The position numbers were made by a program, and so were the translations under genes. This document shows positions 1 to 7,654 of a stretch of 28,668 bases of DNA, piece after piece. Location of the stretch: the NCBI GenBank assembly GCA_027596035.1, contig JADGJA010000235.1:1-28668 (forward strand). The letters are read 5' to 3'. The notes beneath the pieces are model-generated. The model was not told where the DNA came from, searched no databases, and saw only the letters and a program-made list of their open reading frames with translations. Position 1 is the first letter of the stretch; every line of letters starts with the position of its first letter. The DNA is from Thoreauomyces humboldtii (taxonomy: Eukaryota > Chytridiomycota > Chytridiomycetes > Spizellomycetales > Powellomycetaceae).

Positions 1-98
1 GTGGTGGAGGGGGTGGAGGTTGTGGGAACGCGGAGGACGGGTGGTCGGACCATCGAACGTCGACGGGCTGACATTGGTGGGTTCGCGTGCGAGAGCAT
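1..98 (-). CDS. Possible 5' end of a minus-strand gene cut by the window edge
   Basis: Reading the minus strand from an ATG at 98, the frame stays open for 33 codons to the window edge. The predicted peptide is rich in Arg, Pro, Ser and Thr, as is common in disordered N-termini of fungal proteins. The ATG has G at -3, an acceptable context. No domain is visible in so short a stretch, so the only support is the open frame at an edge; it could equally be untranslated sequence. Confidence 0.2.
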   Translation of the reverse strand, partial: MLSHANPPMSARRRSMVRPPVLRVPTTSTPST

Positions 99-1230
99 GA
101 CCGGTGGATGGTTTTCTTGGTCGGTCAAGGATGTTTGGGGTGAGGTACTGTAGCTAGGTTAGGATTGGGGGCGCTTTTCGAGAAGCACAGAGCTCGTGCT
201 CTCAATATCGTATTGTTTTAACCTGTTGAAATGCCTTCGGCATGGACTTTGGGGTTGCGTGGGTGATGCAGACGCGCGAAAAAGGGAGACCCCTCGCGGC
301 AGGGGAAGAAAGGGAGGAGGGCGAGTCCGGCTCACTCGGACAAGAAAGGGTCCGCCAGGTAGTCGTGTCGTGGTCTTCCGTTATCGGACTGGCTGTGATA
401 TCGCCATGGATCGGAGAGAGAAAGTATCGCAAAGCTCGAGGAACGGAGGTCCCTTGGAATTCGACCAAGTAAGAGTCGGCAGATGACAGATGATGGAAGG
501 CATGCACTCTGTCGGCATCTGTCCATGGACCTATGTTCGTGAAGGGTGAGGACCATGAAGAACCGAGAACGGGATCGAGGTCGCCGACTGCCGTGACGAG
601 GCATGCACTCTGTGCGATCCTTGCGATGGGCCAATGGACCGTGCAGGAACCTGTCAAAGTCGACTTGTTGAACTACAGCCCCACCTCAGGTCTGCCTCTC
701 ACCTGAGCAAGCAAGCAAAGCTCCCCGCTCCGTCTTCCTCGACTTCTGAAGGGGCACATTTACACCTTCCCGCATATGTGCTGCGACGAGCGAGGCTAGG
801 CGAGGGGGATGCATGCTCTACCGTACCGGTATGTCCAGATGGTCAGACACTCCCACGGTCTCCGTCGCGCTAACTGACTGACCAGCCACGCGTGGGGAAT
901 GGACCCACGGGTCGCCGCCGTTTAGCGGCAGCGGTCTTTCTTTTTCCCCAATCCACGCACGCTTTCTTTTCTCCTTCTTTTTTTTTTCTCAGGCGCGGGG
1001 CTATGACATACACGACAGTACACATGCGTGTACTGTATGCAGCGGAGACTTGGCAAAAGGAAAAAAGAGAGGGAGGCGGGGATATGGCAAACTGCCCGTG
1101 TAGAGAGAGACTGTCATGGGGAAACGATGTGAGCCCCAGGTTCATGCTCCACCCCCTCTTTTTTTCACAATGGCCCATGCGGATGGGCAGAGGATGATGA
1201 TGATGAGGATGATGATGATGAGGGGCAATC
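99..1230. other. Intergenic, no supported gene
   Basis: Several ORFs of 60-150 codons overlap here on both strands, but none shows a recognisable domain, splice structure or amphipathic pattern. The stretch has a pyrimidine-rich tract near 960-990 and a GAT-type microsatellite at its right end. It probably serves as upstream sequence for the gene at 1369. Confidence 0.5.
1193..1221. repeat. GAT trinucleotide microsatellite
   Basis: Two runs of GAT units separated by a GAG interruption, lying just upstream of the TATA box at 1239. A purine-rich simple repeat in a promoter; no coding role seen. Confidence 0.8.
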
Positions 1231-1238
1231 CCGTAGGA

Positions 1239-1246
1239 TATAAAAG
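1239..1246 (+). promoter_or_regulatory. TATA box (TATAAAAG)
   Basis: An exact TATAAAAG lies 123 nt upstream of the ATG at 1369. It fits a transcription start near 1270, just ahead of the CA repeat. Few other genes in the window show so clear a TATA box, which suggests regulated or strong expression of the small downstream gene. Confidence 0.55.
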
Positions 1247-1277
1247 CAAAGCACCTGTGGGCTCTTCCCTTTCATCT

Positions 1278-1299
1278 CACACACACACACACACACACA
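1278..1299. repeat. CA dinucleotide microsatellite, 11 units
   Basis: An uninterrupted (CA) tract between the TATA box and the ATG at 1369, so it probably lies in the 5' untranslated leader. Its length is likely to vary between strains. Confidence 0.85.
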
Positions 1300-1368
1300 G
1301 CTCTCTGCCTTCTCTCGCCCATCCAACTCAAACCCACAACCCACATCACTCCTTCTCCTCTCTCAACC

Positions 1369-1581
1369 ATGCACACCAACAGCCCGCTACTCCGCACCGA
1401 TGCCGCCTTCATCACCCTCAACAAGCCCTCCTCCCCTGCGAAACCCACTTCCTCGGCAACCTCGTCGTCGAGCGCATCGTCTTCCTCCAAGAAGTCGGGA
1501 GACATGATGCACGGCAAGAAGAACCAGCACCCCATGGACATCCTCGCATGTCACCACATGGCGAACCGTCCCCGCATCTAG
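1369..1581 (+). CDS. Small hypothetical protein, 70 aa
   Basis: The product is not recognised. The ORF begins at an ATG in good context (A at -3) after a TATA box and a pyrimidine/CA-rich leader, and ends with TAG. The product has a Ser-rich low-complexity centre (about residues 22-42), then a basic and Met/His-rich C-terminal third with Met-Met-His, His-His-Met and several Lys residues. No signal peptide or membrane segment is visible. The promoter architecture is the main reason to take this ORF seriously; the Met/His clustering could suggest metal contact, but that is speculation. It may also be a leader ORF or non-coding. Confidence 0.45.
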   Translation: MHTNSPLLRTDAAFITLNKPSSPAKPTSSATSSSSASSSSKKSGDMMHGKKNQHPMDILACHHMANRPRI

Positions 1582-2685
1582 GAGGTCGCACCCCTCGCGC
1601 GGGTTTCGACACCTAAACTGCATTTTGGTTATATTCCCCACATCTTTCTCTCTCTCACGCTCTCCCGCACCACGTACACCTGCGGATTTTGGATCACTTA
1701 ATACGATACACTTTGCCATCTATTTTACTGTCTTGTTGTTTCTCTGCCCGGCCTTTTCTGTCGAGTCACACTCGGTCGAATTGACGGAATGTAGGTGCAG
1801 TCGGTGCCCTTCCCCGATGGCCATGACACCGTCATCAAGCCGCACCCGCTAGCCAGGCTAGCTTGCATCAACTGTCCTTTATTTGCACCGCTCATCCATC
1901 GCAGAAGCACTTTGTTGCTTGTCTCGCCCGAATTGCCCATTTCCCAACAAAGTAGTCACTTTGAGCAGCTTCACCTCCTTGCAATGCGACCATTTTTGTC
2001 GAGCTAGGCCCTTTCGGGGGGACATGGGCGCTTCTGCTAGGATCAAGATTAAAGATACTTTGCATCTCTCTGCACCGATGGGGCCGGACGTCTGAAAGCC
2101 TCCGGCCACTGAAGCCTGCAGCTGACGCGACGAATGGTCCGCTCGCACCAGGACATTCGGAGCTGTGGCTTTCGATCGCAAGCAACTCGGAAAACCGGGT
2201 CGGTTCCCACGGTGGTCGTTGGGCATGGGAGGGTTCCCGAGGGATAGTAGCGAAGGTATTGAGTGTACAGTATTCTTGAAACGACCTAGTGTTCGACAGA
2301 TTGTTGCGTGTCAGTGGTCGTCGGAGTGTCTGTCAGACAGCAGCCAAATATAGGTACAGTCAGCCAGAAACGTGGCAGCGCCGTCTTACCCCCTTCTCCC
2401 TCTTTCCTTCCCCTGCCATGTTCGTTCAACAACCCACAACGACGACGGAGAACGGCGAGTACGAGGCGAAAAAAAGGGGGGGTTTTGGGTCTTGACGGTG
2501 ACGCACTTTCCTCTTTTCCACCAGCTCGTTCCATCTCGTCTCTTTTGAAAGGATGATATAACCTCTCCAACATCTCCAGACCGTCGCCTCGATCCATTCA
2601 AGTTTTTACATAGCAGTTCAGATCGACATATTCAACGGCCTCCGACTCTTCCGTACATACACCTTCCTCCCCTCCCTCCCGTAGC
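1582..2685. other. Intergenic, no supported gene
   Basis: No ORF here shows a domain or convincing exon structure. The stretch holds the 3' side of the small gene at 1369 and the promoter and leader of the F-box gene at 2686. The last 150 nt before that ATG are C/T-rich, typical of a fungal 5' leader. Confidence 0.5.
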
Positions 2686-3774
2686 ATGTCTAGCTCACCT
2701 TCATCGTCCACAAGTTTCAGTGCCATGGCCGCGTCGGCGTCGAGGCATATGCGTCGACCCACCGTCTCCATTGCCGAGACACCTTCCCGTATCGCTCGTT
2801 CCCGAAAGTCGACGAGCTCCAGCACGGGCTCCTCCTCCTCCTCCTCCCTCCGCACCACCACCAAGGCTCTCACTGAACTTTCCCTCTACTCGAACGCCGC
2901 GCTGAACAAGAAGCTCTCTGGCACTCGCGGTGTCCTTTCGACCCGGCGTCCTCACGTGCCTCAGCTTCCGAACGAGCTCCTTCTCCTCGTCCTCGAAGCG
3001 ATGTCGACCTCCCAAATCTGTACCGTCCGTCGCGCCTCCAAGCGATACGCCCAGCTCGGATCGACCGTCATCCTCCGTCGTCTGGCATCCCGCATCGAAG
3101 ACCTCTCCAACCTCGAAAAGGAGGGCAAACGCAGCCTGGCCGAGACTGAGACGGGAAGTCGAGCCGAACTCGATCACTACAAGGCGTTCCTCCGAGTCAT
3201 CTCCCCCTCCGACCTCACCGAAGCCATGTGGTACTCGTCTCCCCCCGAAGAGCTCCGGACCATCTGCGAGTGTCTCTGTCGTCTGAAGGGAGTCGACGAA
3301 GGACGTGCAGCACGGAGTCGGGTCCGTTCCACGTTGGACTCTGAGATGTTGGATCTGACAGCCTCCCTCGAACCGATGCCGTGGAGTACCATCAAGCGAT
3401 GCATGGGTCGTTACGACTTCAAGACCTGGCTGCTCAACCTCCAGGTCGGCGTCGACTTCATCCCGTTCAAGAACATCCGTCCCGTCGAACACATCATCAT
3501 GATCTCACCCGAGATGGAGTACAACCACGTCCGTAGCGTGTCCCTGGCCGGATACCATCTCCTCATCCTCGTCGCCGCCTGTCTCCAGTATTCCAACATC
3601 GCCGAGAACCTGCGTGTCAAGAGGAGGGATTGCGCCGCCACCGAGAAAACCCTCGCCAACTATCGAAGGTTCATTGAGGTCGCTTCCTGTTCCTCTTCGT
3701 CATCATCGTCGTCTTCGTCCTCGTCTTCATCCTCCGCCGCCTCCTCTTCCATCGTCGCTCGTGCCGCAGAGTGA
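2686..3774 (+). CDS. Probable F-box protein, 362 aa
   Basis: F-box proteins link substrates to SCF ubiquitin ligases through Skp1. After a Ser/Thr/Arg-rich disordered N-terminus (residues 1-85), residues about 90-135 read as an F-box: a Pro-x-Leu-Pro-Asn-Glu-Leu start, a run of Leu/Val, then a Val-Arg-Arg-Ala-Ser-Lys-Arg helix. The remaining 200 residues look helical and globular but match no repeat class I recognise (no WD40, LRR or Kelch). The C-terminus carries 15 consecutive Ser. The frame is unspliced. The start could be the ATG at 2686 or the one at 2725 (residue 14), which sits in a stronger GCCATGG context. The gene stands alone with about 1 kb of non-coding sequence on each side. The F-box call rests on pattern only; the protein may act outside SCF. 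Confidence 0.6.
   Translation: MSSSPSSSTSFSAMAASASRHMRRPTVSIAETPSRIARSRKSTSSSTGSSSSSSLRTTTKALTELSLYSNAALNKKLSGTRGVLSTRRPHVPQLPNELLLLVLEAMSTSQICTVRRASKRYAQLGSTVILRRLASRIEDLSNLEKEGKRSLAETETGSRAELDHYKAFLRVISPSDLTEAMWYSSPPEELRTICECLCRLKGVDEGRAARSRVRSTLDSEMLDLTASLEPMPWSTIKRCMGRYDFKTWLLNLQVGVDFIPFKNIRPVEHIIMISPEMEYNHVRSVSLAGYHLLILVAACLQYSNIAENLRVKRRDCAATEKTLANYRRFIEVASCSSSSSSSSSSSSSSSAASSSIVARAAE
3691..3735 (+). repeat. Serine-codon repeat in the F-box gene
   Basis: Fifteen consecutive TCN codons (TCC, TCT, TCG and TCA mixed) encode a poly-Ser tract near the C-terminus. Mixed codons argue that the amino-acid run is maintained at protein level and is not a fresh trinucleotide slippage. Confidence 0.8.
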
Positions 3775-4820
3775 ACGTTCTGCCTTGGCTTAGTTCTCTA
3801 GTTTTTGGTTTGTCTCTGTTTTGGACCTTTTCCTCGTAGTTGCCCTTGGCGTATACCTATTCGACCCCTCCCCTCCCCCCACCCCTTAATGAACGCGATG
3901 CCCGCTTTTTTGTACATTCTTAATTCTATATATACGTTGTACATATCTCTGACCGGTACACTTGGTCCAGCACAGCAAACACATCATCTCGAGACTATTT
4001 CTGGCCAGCGTCGTCTTCCCTGCGGCCTGACCACATGGCGGAACCACGCCAACGGGATAGCTCGAAACGTCCATGTCACGACCGTGCTGTGTTATCTGAG
4101 CGCACTTCTTTGCCGGCCTTGCTTTGCGGCCCCGCAATGCTCCCTGGTCAGAGCATATCGTTCGACAGGCATCCGAACCGATACGAAGCGCAACATGACG
4201 AATGTCGAAACGACGTGGTTGTCTTTCAACGAGGCATCATCGGGTTCGCGGCAGGTCCGAAGCATAAGGTAAGAGCGCAAAGAGCGTCCGACGGGCTGTC
4301 CGAACCCAGGAAAACCAAGAGGCACGAGGAATGGGGTTTACGCAGATGATATGGATCTGGTCATCTTGTGAGAAGCAGCGGAAGGGCGGGATGAAGGACG
4401 TCTTTTACGGTGACGAGACACGACGCTCTATACCGTCTTGATTAAAAGTGGAAGGAGCCATCCATACATGAGCCCGACATGCACTCGGACGAAACACGGT
4501 CCCTTCTTTCGTGCCGCTGGATCGCTCCCCTACTCTTCCTCTTCCTCATCGCTTTCTTCTCCCTCATCTCGGTCGCTTTCTTCTCTCTCTTTCTTCTCCC
4601 TCATCTCGGTCGAAAGATAGGCCCAGTGTGTTGAAGGTCGTGCGAACCTCCATCGACCCAGACTCCAACTGGATGGTGGGTCTGCATGGCGCGGCAACGG
4701 TCGCTGGCCGCCGCCTGCTTATCTTGTTTTTCCTGCATCATCGTGCGGACGAGGCTATTGAAAGGCACAAGTCACCTTAAGGTCTTGTAACCTCCTGGGA
4801 AGCTCCTGGAGAGCCCGTTT
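3775..4820. other. Intergenic, no supported gene
   Basis: This is the 3' flank of the F-box gene and the downstream flank of the minus-strand genes to the right. Short ORFs here show no domain or splice logic. Apart from a short pyrimidine direct repeat at 4553-4612, I see nothing structured. Confidence 0.5.
4553..4612. repeat. 23-bp direct repeat in a CT-rich tract
   Basis: The same 23-nt pyrimidine-rich sequence occurs at 4553-4575 and again at 4590-4612, separated by 14 nt of TTC/CT. A local slippage duplication with no coding consequence seen. Confidence 0.8.
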
Positions 4821-5306
4821 TCATTGTTTTCGTAACTGTGCTTTCCTGACAGGTCGCCGTGTACTGGCCAGTACTGGTGCACGTGCCAGTGCTCTTGATC
4901 TTTGCATGAGCTTTGATTCTGTGAAGAAAGCGTCAGAGGAGAGAGGCAAGACACCTACCGACAGAGATTCTTGCTGTTCGTGCCTGGCTGAACCCTCCTT
5001 CAATCGAGCTGGTAACATTAGTGCACGGGATCTGAGCTCGCTTCAGCATCTTCTGCTGGTTCGCCATATTCGCCGCCGAAGTCATCTGGGTTTTCTCCCA
5101 GGCAGATTCATAAGCGACTACCATCGCCATCTCCAAGTCATCCCGGGAGAGCTGATGGCGAGGAATCTCCCAATTGTTGGGAAATTCCGACAGGACCCGA
5201 GGTACATGTACGCCCACCATGTGCGCAGGTAACGACAACCTCGACTTCGCTACCTTAAGGACACTCTGCCATTCATGCAGGTACGCATCGCTTTGCTGGA
5301 TCGAGC
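4821..5306 (-). CDS. Possible coding exons, product unknown
   Basis: On the minus strand a frame stays open for over 120 codons, from an acceptor-like site at 5307 (preceded by 14 C) down to 4959. It can then join across a GTAGGT...ACAG intron (4919-4958, only 40 nt) to an exon ending with TGA at 4821. The peptide includes a Trp-rich start, a helical stretch around 5160-5050 and a basic C-terminus. It lies just downstream of the proline-rich gene on the same strand. It may be a further 3' part of that gene, a separate small gene, or chance. I could not find a donor bypassing the stop at 5417 in phase, so the link is unproven, and no family is recognised. Confidence 0.25.
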
Positions 5307-5312
5307 CTGGGA

Positions 5313-5326
5313 GGGGGGGGGGGGGG
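5313..5326. repeat. Homopolymer of 14 G (14 C on the minus strand)
   Basis: Fourteen consecutive G. Read on the minus strand it forms a C tract directly before a CAG at 5307-5309, like an exaggerated polypyrimidine tract of a 3' splice site. It is also a likely sequencing or assembly weak spot. Confidence 0.85.
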
Positions 5327-5416
5327 CGGGTGAAGCGAGAGATGACAAGTTCCCAAGGGTTATCACTTCTTCCTACTCTATGCTCCTATCCGATTATTTC
5401 AACCCAAACACCACCT

Positions 5417-7561
5417 TCAATCCCCGCCAGCCGCTAATCTCGACGCGGTTGGTCTGGGCGGTGTCCGAGGCGGCGTGGAAGGAGCCATCCCCACTGCCTT
5501 GGGTCTCGCCGGCAACGACGGTGCACCACCAGTGGCCGGAGCCCCGACGTTGCCACTGGCGCCAGCACTCGCGGTCGGTCTCGCCGGCATGGGAGGTCCG
5601 GTCACCGTTTTCGGCACCGGGTCCTGATCGTAAGCCCATGCAGCAGCGGCAGCAGTGACGGCAGCGGGTTGTCGATTCGAAGGAGGGACGGACGAAACGG
5701 GACGTTTCTCGACGGGTTTGGACGGAGGATCTATTGATTCGGGACGGACGACGGGGGCACGGGAGGGTAGCGTCGGTCCCGGTGACGGTCCATCGTCCGG
5801 TGGGACGGCCATCGGCACCGGGTCCCGATGGCATGCCCATGCAGCAGCGGCAGCATTAGCAGCGGGTTGTCGATTCGAAGGAGGCACGGACGGGACGGGT
5901 CGTTTCTCGACGGGTTTGGACAGTGGATCTATCGATTCGGGACGGACGATGGGGCCACGGGAGGGTAGCGTCGGTGCCGGTGACGGCCCATGGTCCGGTA
6001 GGGTCTGGGAGGATGGTTTCCGTGGCGGTGGTGGAGGTACAGGTCGTTCGGATGGCAAGGATTCCGTCGTGGGTTTGCGGACCAGAGGTGGAGCTGTGGA
6101 CGGGGTGGATCGGTCTGGTAGCAATGCGTCCGTCGTCGGTTTCCGTGCGAGGGGTGGAGGTTGTGGTGTTGGTGCGGAGTCTGTCGTGAGCTTCCGCGCG
6201 ATGGTGGATGCGAGCTCTTCCGACAGCAATGCGTCGGTCGTGGGTTTCCGTGCGAGAGGTGGAGGTGTCACTGACTGCACCGCGTCAACCGTCGTCGGTT
6301 TGCGCATCAATGGCGGTGGAGCTTGCGCGGGCATGGCCTTGGTGACATGGGAGCGAGGAGGACGTGGAGGGGTCGGTGGGCTGCCGGCTGGAACTGCCTG
6401 ACCAACTGCGACTCCGCCCGATTTGATGGCCAGCTGTCCCATAGTCTCGTCGGATAGCAACGACTCCGTCGTCGGCTTGCGCATCAGCAAAGGCGGTGTT
6501 GCAGTCGCTTTTCCTTTGATGGCTGGTGAGAGAGGACGGGGTGGAGTCGGGGGATTGTTCGCTGATGAATCTCCAGATGCGACTCCGTTCAATCTCGCTG
6601 CCAGATGCATCGCAGATTGACCAATGGCGATTTTTTCAGAGCTTTTGTCGGACAGCAACGACTCCGTTGTGGGCTTGCGCATCAGTGGTGGTGGTGTTGC
6701 AGCCCCTTTCGCTTTGACGGCCGGCGAGAGTGGGCGGGGTGGAGTCGGGGGATTGGACCCAGGTGAACCTCCGGGTGCCACTCCGTTCAACCTCTCAGCT
6801 AGAAGCATAGCAGATCGCTCGAATGAGCCTTTCTCTGTGCTTTCTTGCTCCGCCAGCAGAGGTTCGGTCGTCGCCTTTCGCACAGGAGGAGGGGGAGCCC
6901 CGTATCGTTCAGACAGCAATGATTCCGTCGTGGGTTTGCGCATCAAAGGTGGCGGTGTTGCAGCTGCTTTTGCCTTGATGGCAGGAGAGAGAGGACGAGG
7001 TGGAGTTGACGGAAACCCAGGAGGAGTTGAATGACCACTTTGAATTTCATCTGATCGCTTGGCCAGCTCCATCGCAGATCGACCAGCCGCCACTCTTCCG
7101 CCGTTCTCCGACAGTAACGCTGGATCCAACGGAAGCCGTTGCGGGAGCATGGGCAGGAGCGCTGCGGCTAGATCGCTCACACCACGTGGAGGCTTCTTTG
7201 GTGCGATTGCATGACCGTCTATGACTTTGGACGCATCTGCCAACTTCTCAACGTTTCGGTCGACCAGCGTGGTTGCCATGTTAGCACGTAGGGCCTTGGG
7301 TGAAGCGCATTGCTCGGATGAAGTCGTTGCGGAGTTGACTGGACGCATGGTGTTCTGAAGTGAGTTTTCGCAGCTGCTGAACGTCTCGACGAGTGTATGC
7401 GACAGTAGTCTTGAGAAGGCATCGTCCGTCTGCCGAACTTTGCATGAACGAACGCGTGGCGGACCCCCAAAGCGTTCTTTCAGTTCCGCTTTTATCCACA
7501 CACAGATCAAAGAGAACCCACACCACCGCAAAGGAACGCTCATGTGAAAACTCGTCAGCAT
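5417..7561 (-). CDS. Proline-rich repeat protein with RKPTT motif array, 714 aa
   Basis: The product is not a family I recognise. The long unspliced frame encodes a mostly disordered, Pro/Ala/Ser/Thr-rich protein. Residues about 205-522 carry ten copies of Arg-Lys-x-(Thr/Ser)-(Thr/Ser), usually followed by an acidic residue and Leu-Leu (Arg at 208, 228, 295, 361, 420, 438, 456, 473, 495, 514). Four of these follow Pro-x-x-Pro-x-Arg sequences typical of SH3 ligands. RKxT fits the basophilic (PKA-like) kinase consensus. Residues about 520-655 contain two copies of a 67-residue unit. There is no signal peptide or membrane segment, so a cytoplasmic scaffold is plausible. The ATG at 7561 gives an odd Trp/Cys-rich N-terminus; Met72 (7348) and Met95 are credible alternative starts with A at -3. 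The gene begins 93 nt downstream of the Hsp70 stop on the same strand. Confidence 0.65.
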   Translation of the reverse strand: MLTSFHMSVPLRWCGFSLICVWIKAELKERFGGPPRVRSCKVRQTDDAFSRLLSHTLVETFSSCENSLQNTMRPVNSATTSSEQCASPKALRANMATTLVDRNVEKLADASKVIDGHAIAPKKPPRGVSDLAAALLPMLPQRLPLDPALLSENGGRVAAGRSAMELAKRSDEIQSGHSTPPGFPSTPPRPLSPAIKAKAAATPPPLMRKPTTESLLSERYGAPPPPVRKATTEPLLAEQESTEKGSFERSAMLLAERLNGVAPGGSPGSNPPTPPRPLSPAVKAKGAATPPPLMRKPTTESLLSDKSSEKIAIGQSAMHLAARLNGVASGDSSANNPPTPPRPLSPAIKGKATATPPLLMRKPTTESLLSDETMGQLAIKSGGVAVGQAVPAGSPPTPPRPPRSHVTKAMPAQAPPPLMRKPTTVDAVQSVTPPPLARKPTTDALLSEELASTIARKLTTDSAPTPQPPPLARKPTTDALLPDRSTPSTAPPLVRKPTTESLPSERPVPPPPPRKPSSQTLPDHGPSPAPTLPSRGPIVRPESIDPLSKPVEKRPVPSVPPSNRQPAANAAAAAWACHRDPVPMAVPPDDGPSPGPTLPSRAPVVRPESIDPPSKPVEKRPVSSVPPSNRQPAAVTAAAAAWAYDQDPVPKTVTGPPMPARPTASAGASGNVGAPATGGAPSLPARPKAVGMAPSTPPRTPPRPTASRLAAGGD
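5615..6001 (-). repeat. Tandem direct repeat, period 201 bp, inside the proline-rich gene
   Basis: Sequence 5615-5800 recurs at 5816-6001 with scattered substitutions and a period of exactly 201 bp (67 codons), so the reading frame is kept. Each unit encodes a Pro-rich start, a VRPESIDP segment, KPVEKRPV, a Ser-Asn-Arg-Gln-Pro-Ala-Ala stretch and an Ala-rich tail ending in Asp-Pro-Val-Pro. Confidence 0.85.
5999..6940 (-). repeat. Array of ten RKPTT-type motifs
   Basis: Coding repeats of the proline-rich protein. Intervals between motifs are irregular: about 60-67 residues for the first large units and 18-22 later. This indicates unit duplication followed by shortening. Third-codon positions differ between copies while RK and TT are kept, which suggests selection on the peptide. 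Two copies deviate (RKATT, RKLTT), and the last is RKPSS, keeping the hydroxyl residues. Confidence 0.75.
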
Positions 7562-7654
7562 TCAGGAAACTAACTCTTACAGAAGAGCTCTTTCGCCGCC
7601 GCTTGCTACGCTGCTACGCTACCGTCGAACGCCACCAAGCACTTCTTCCTCTCC

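Noticed and set aside
2701..3492. 263-codon minus-strand ORF opposite the F-box gene
   Set aside because: Composition (Glu/Gly/Asp-rich) is the complement of a C-ending codon-biased gene; no domain, no upstream signals.
5313..5326. 14-G run as a G-quadruplex element
   Set aside because: One long homopolymer can form such structures in principle, but without spaced G-runs or conservation it is more simply a slippage tract.
5655..6401. 248-codon plus-strand ORF, Gly/Arg-rich
   Set aside because: It is the antisense shadow of the proline-rich repeat gene; its Gly/Val-rich repeats are the complements of the Pro/Ala codons.
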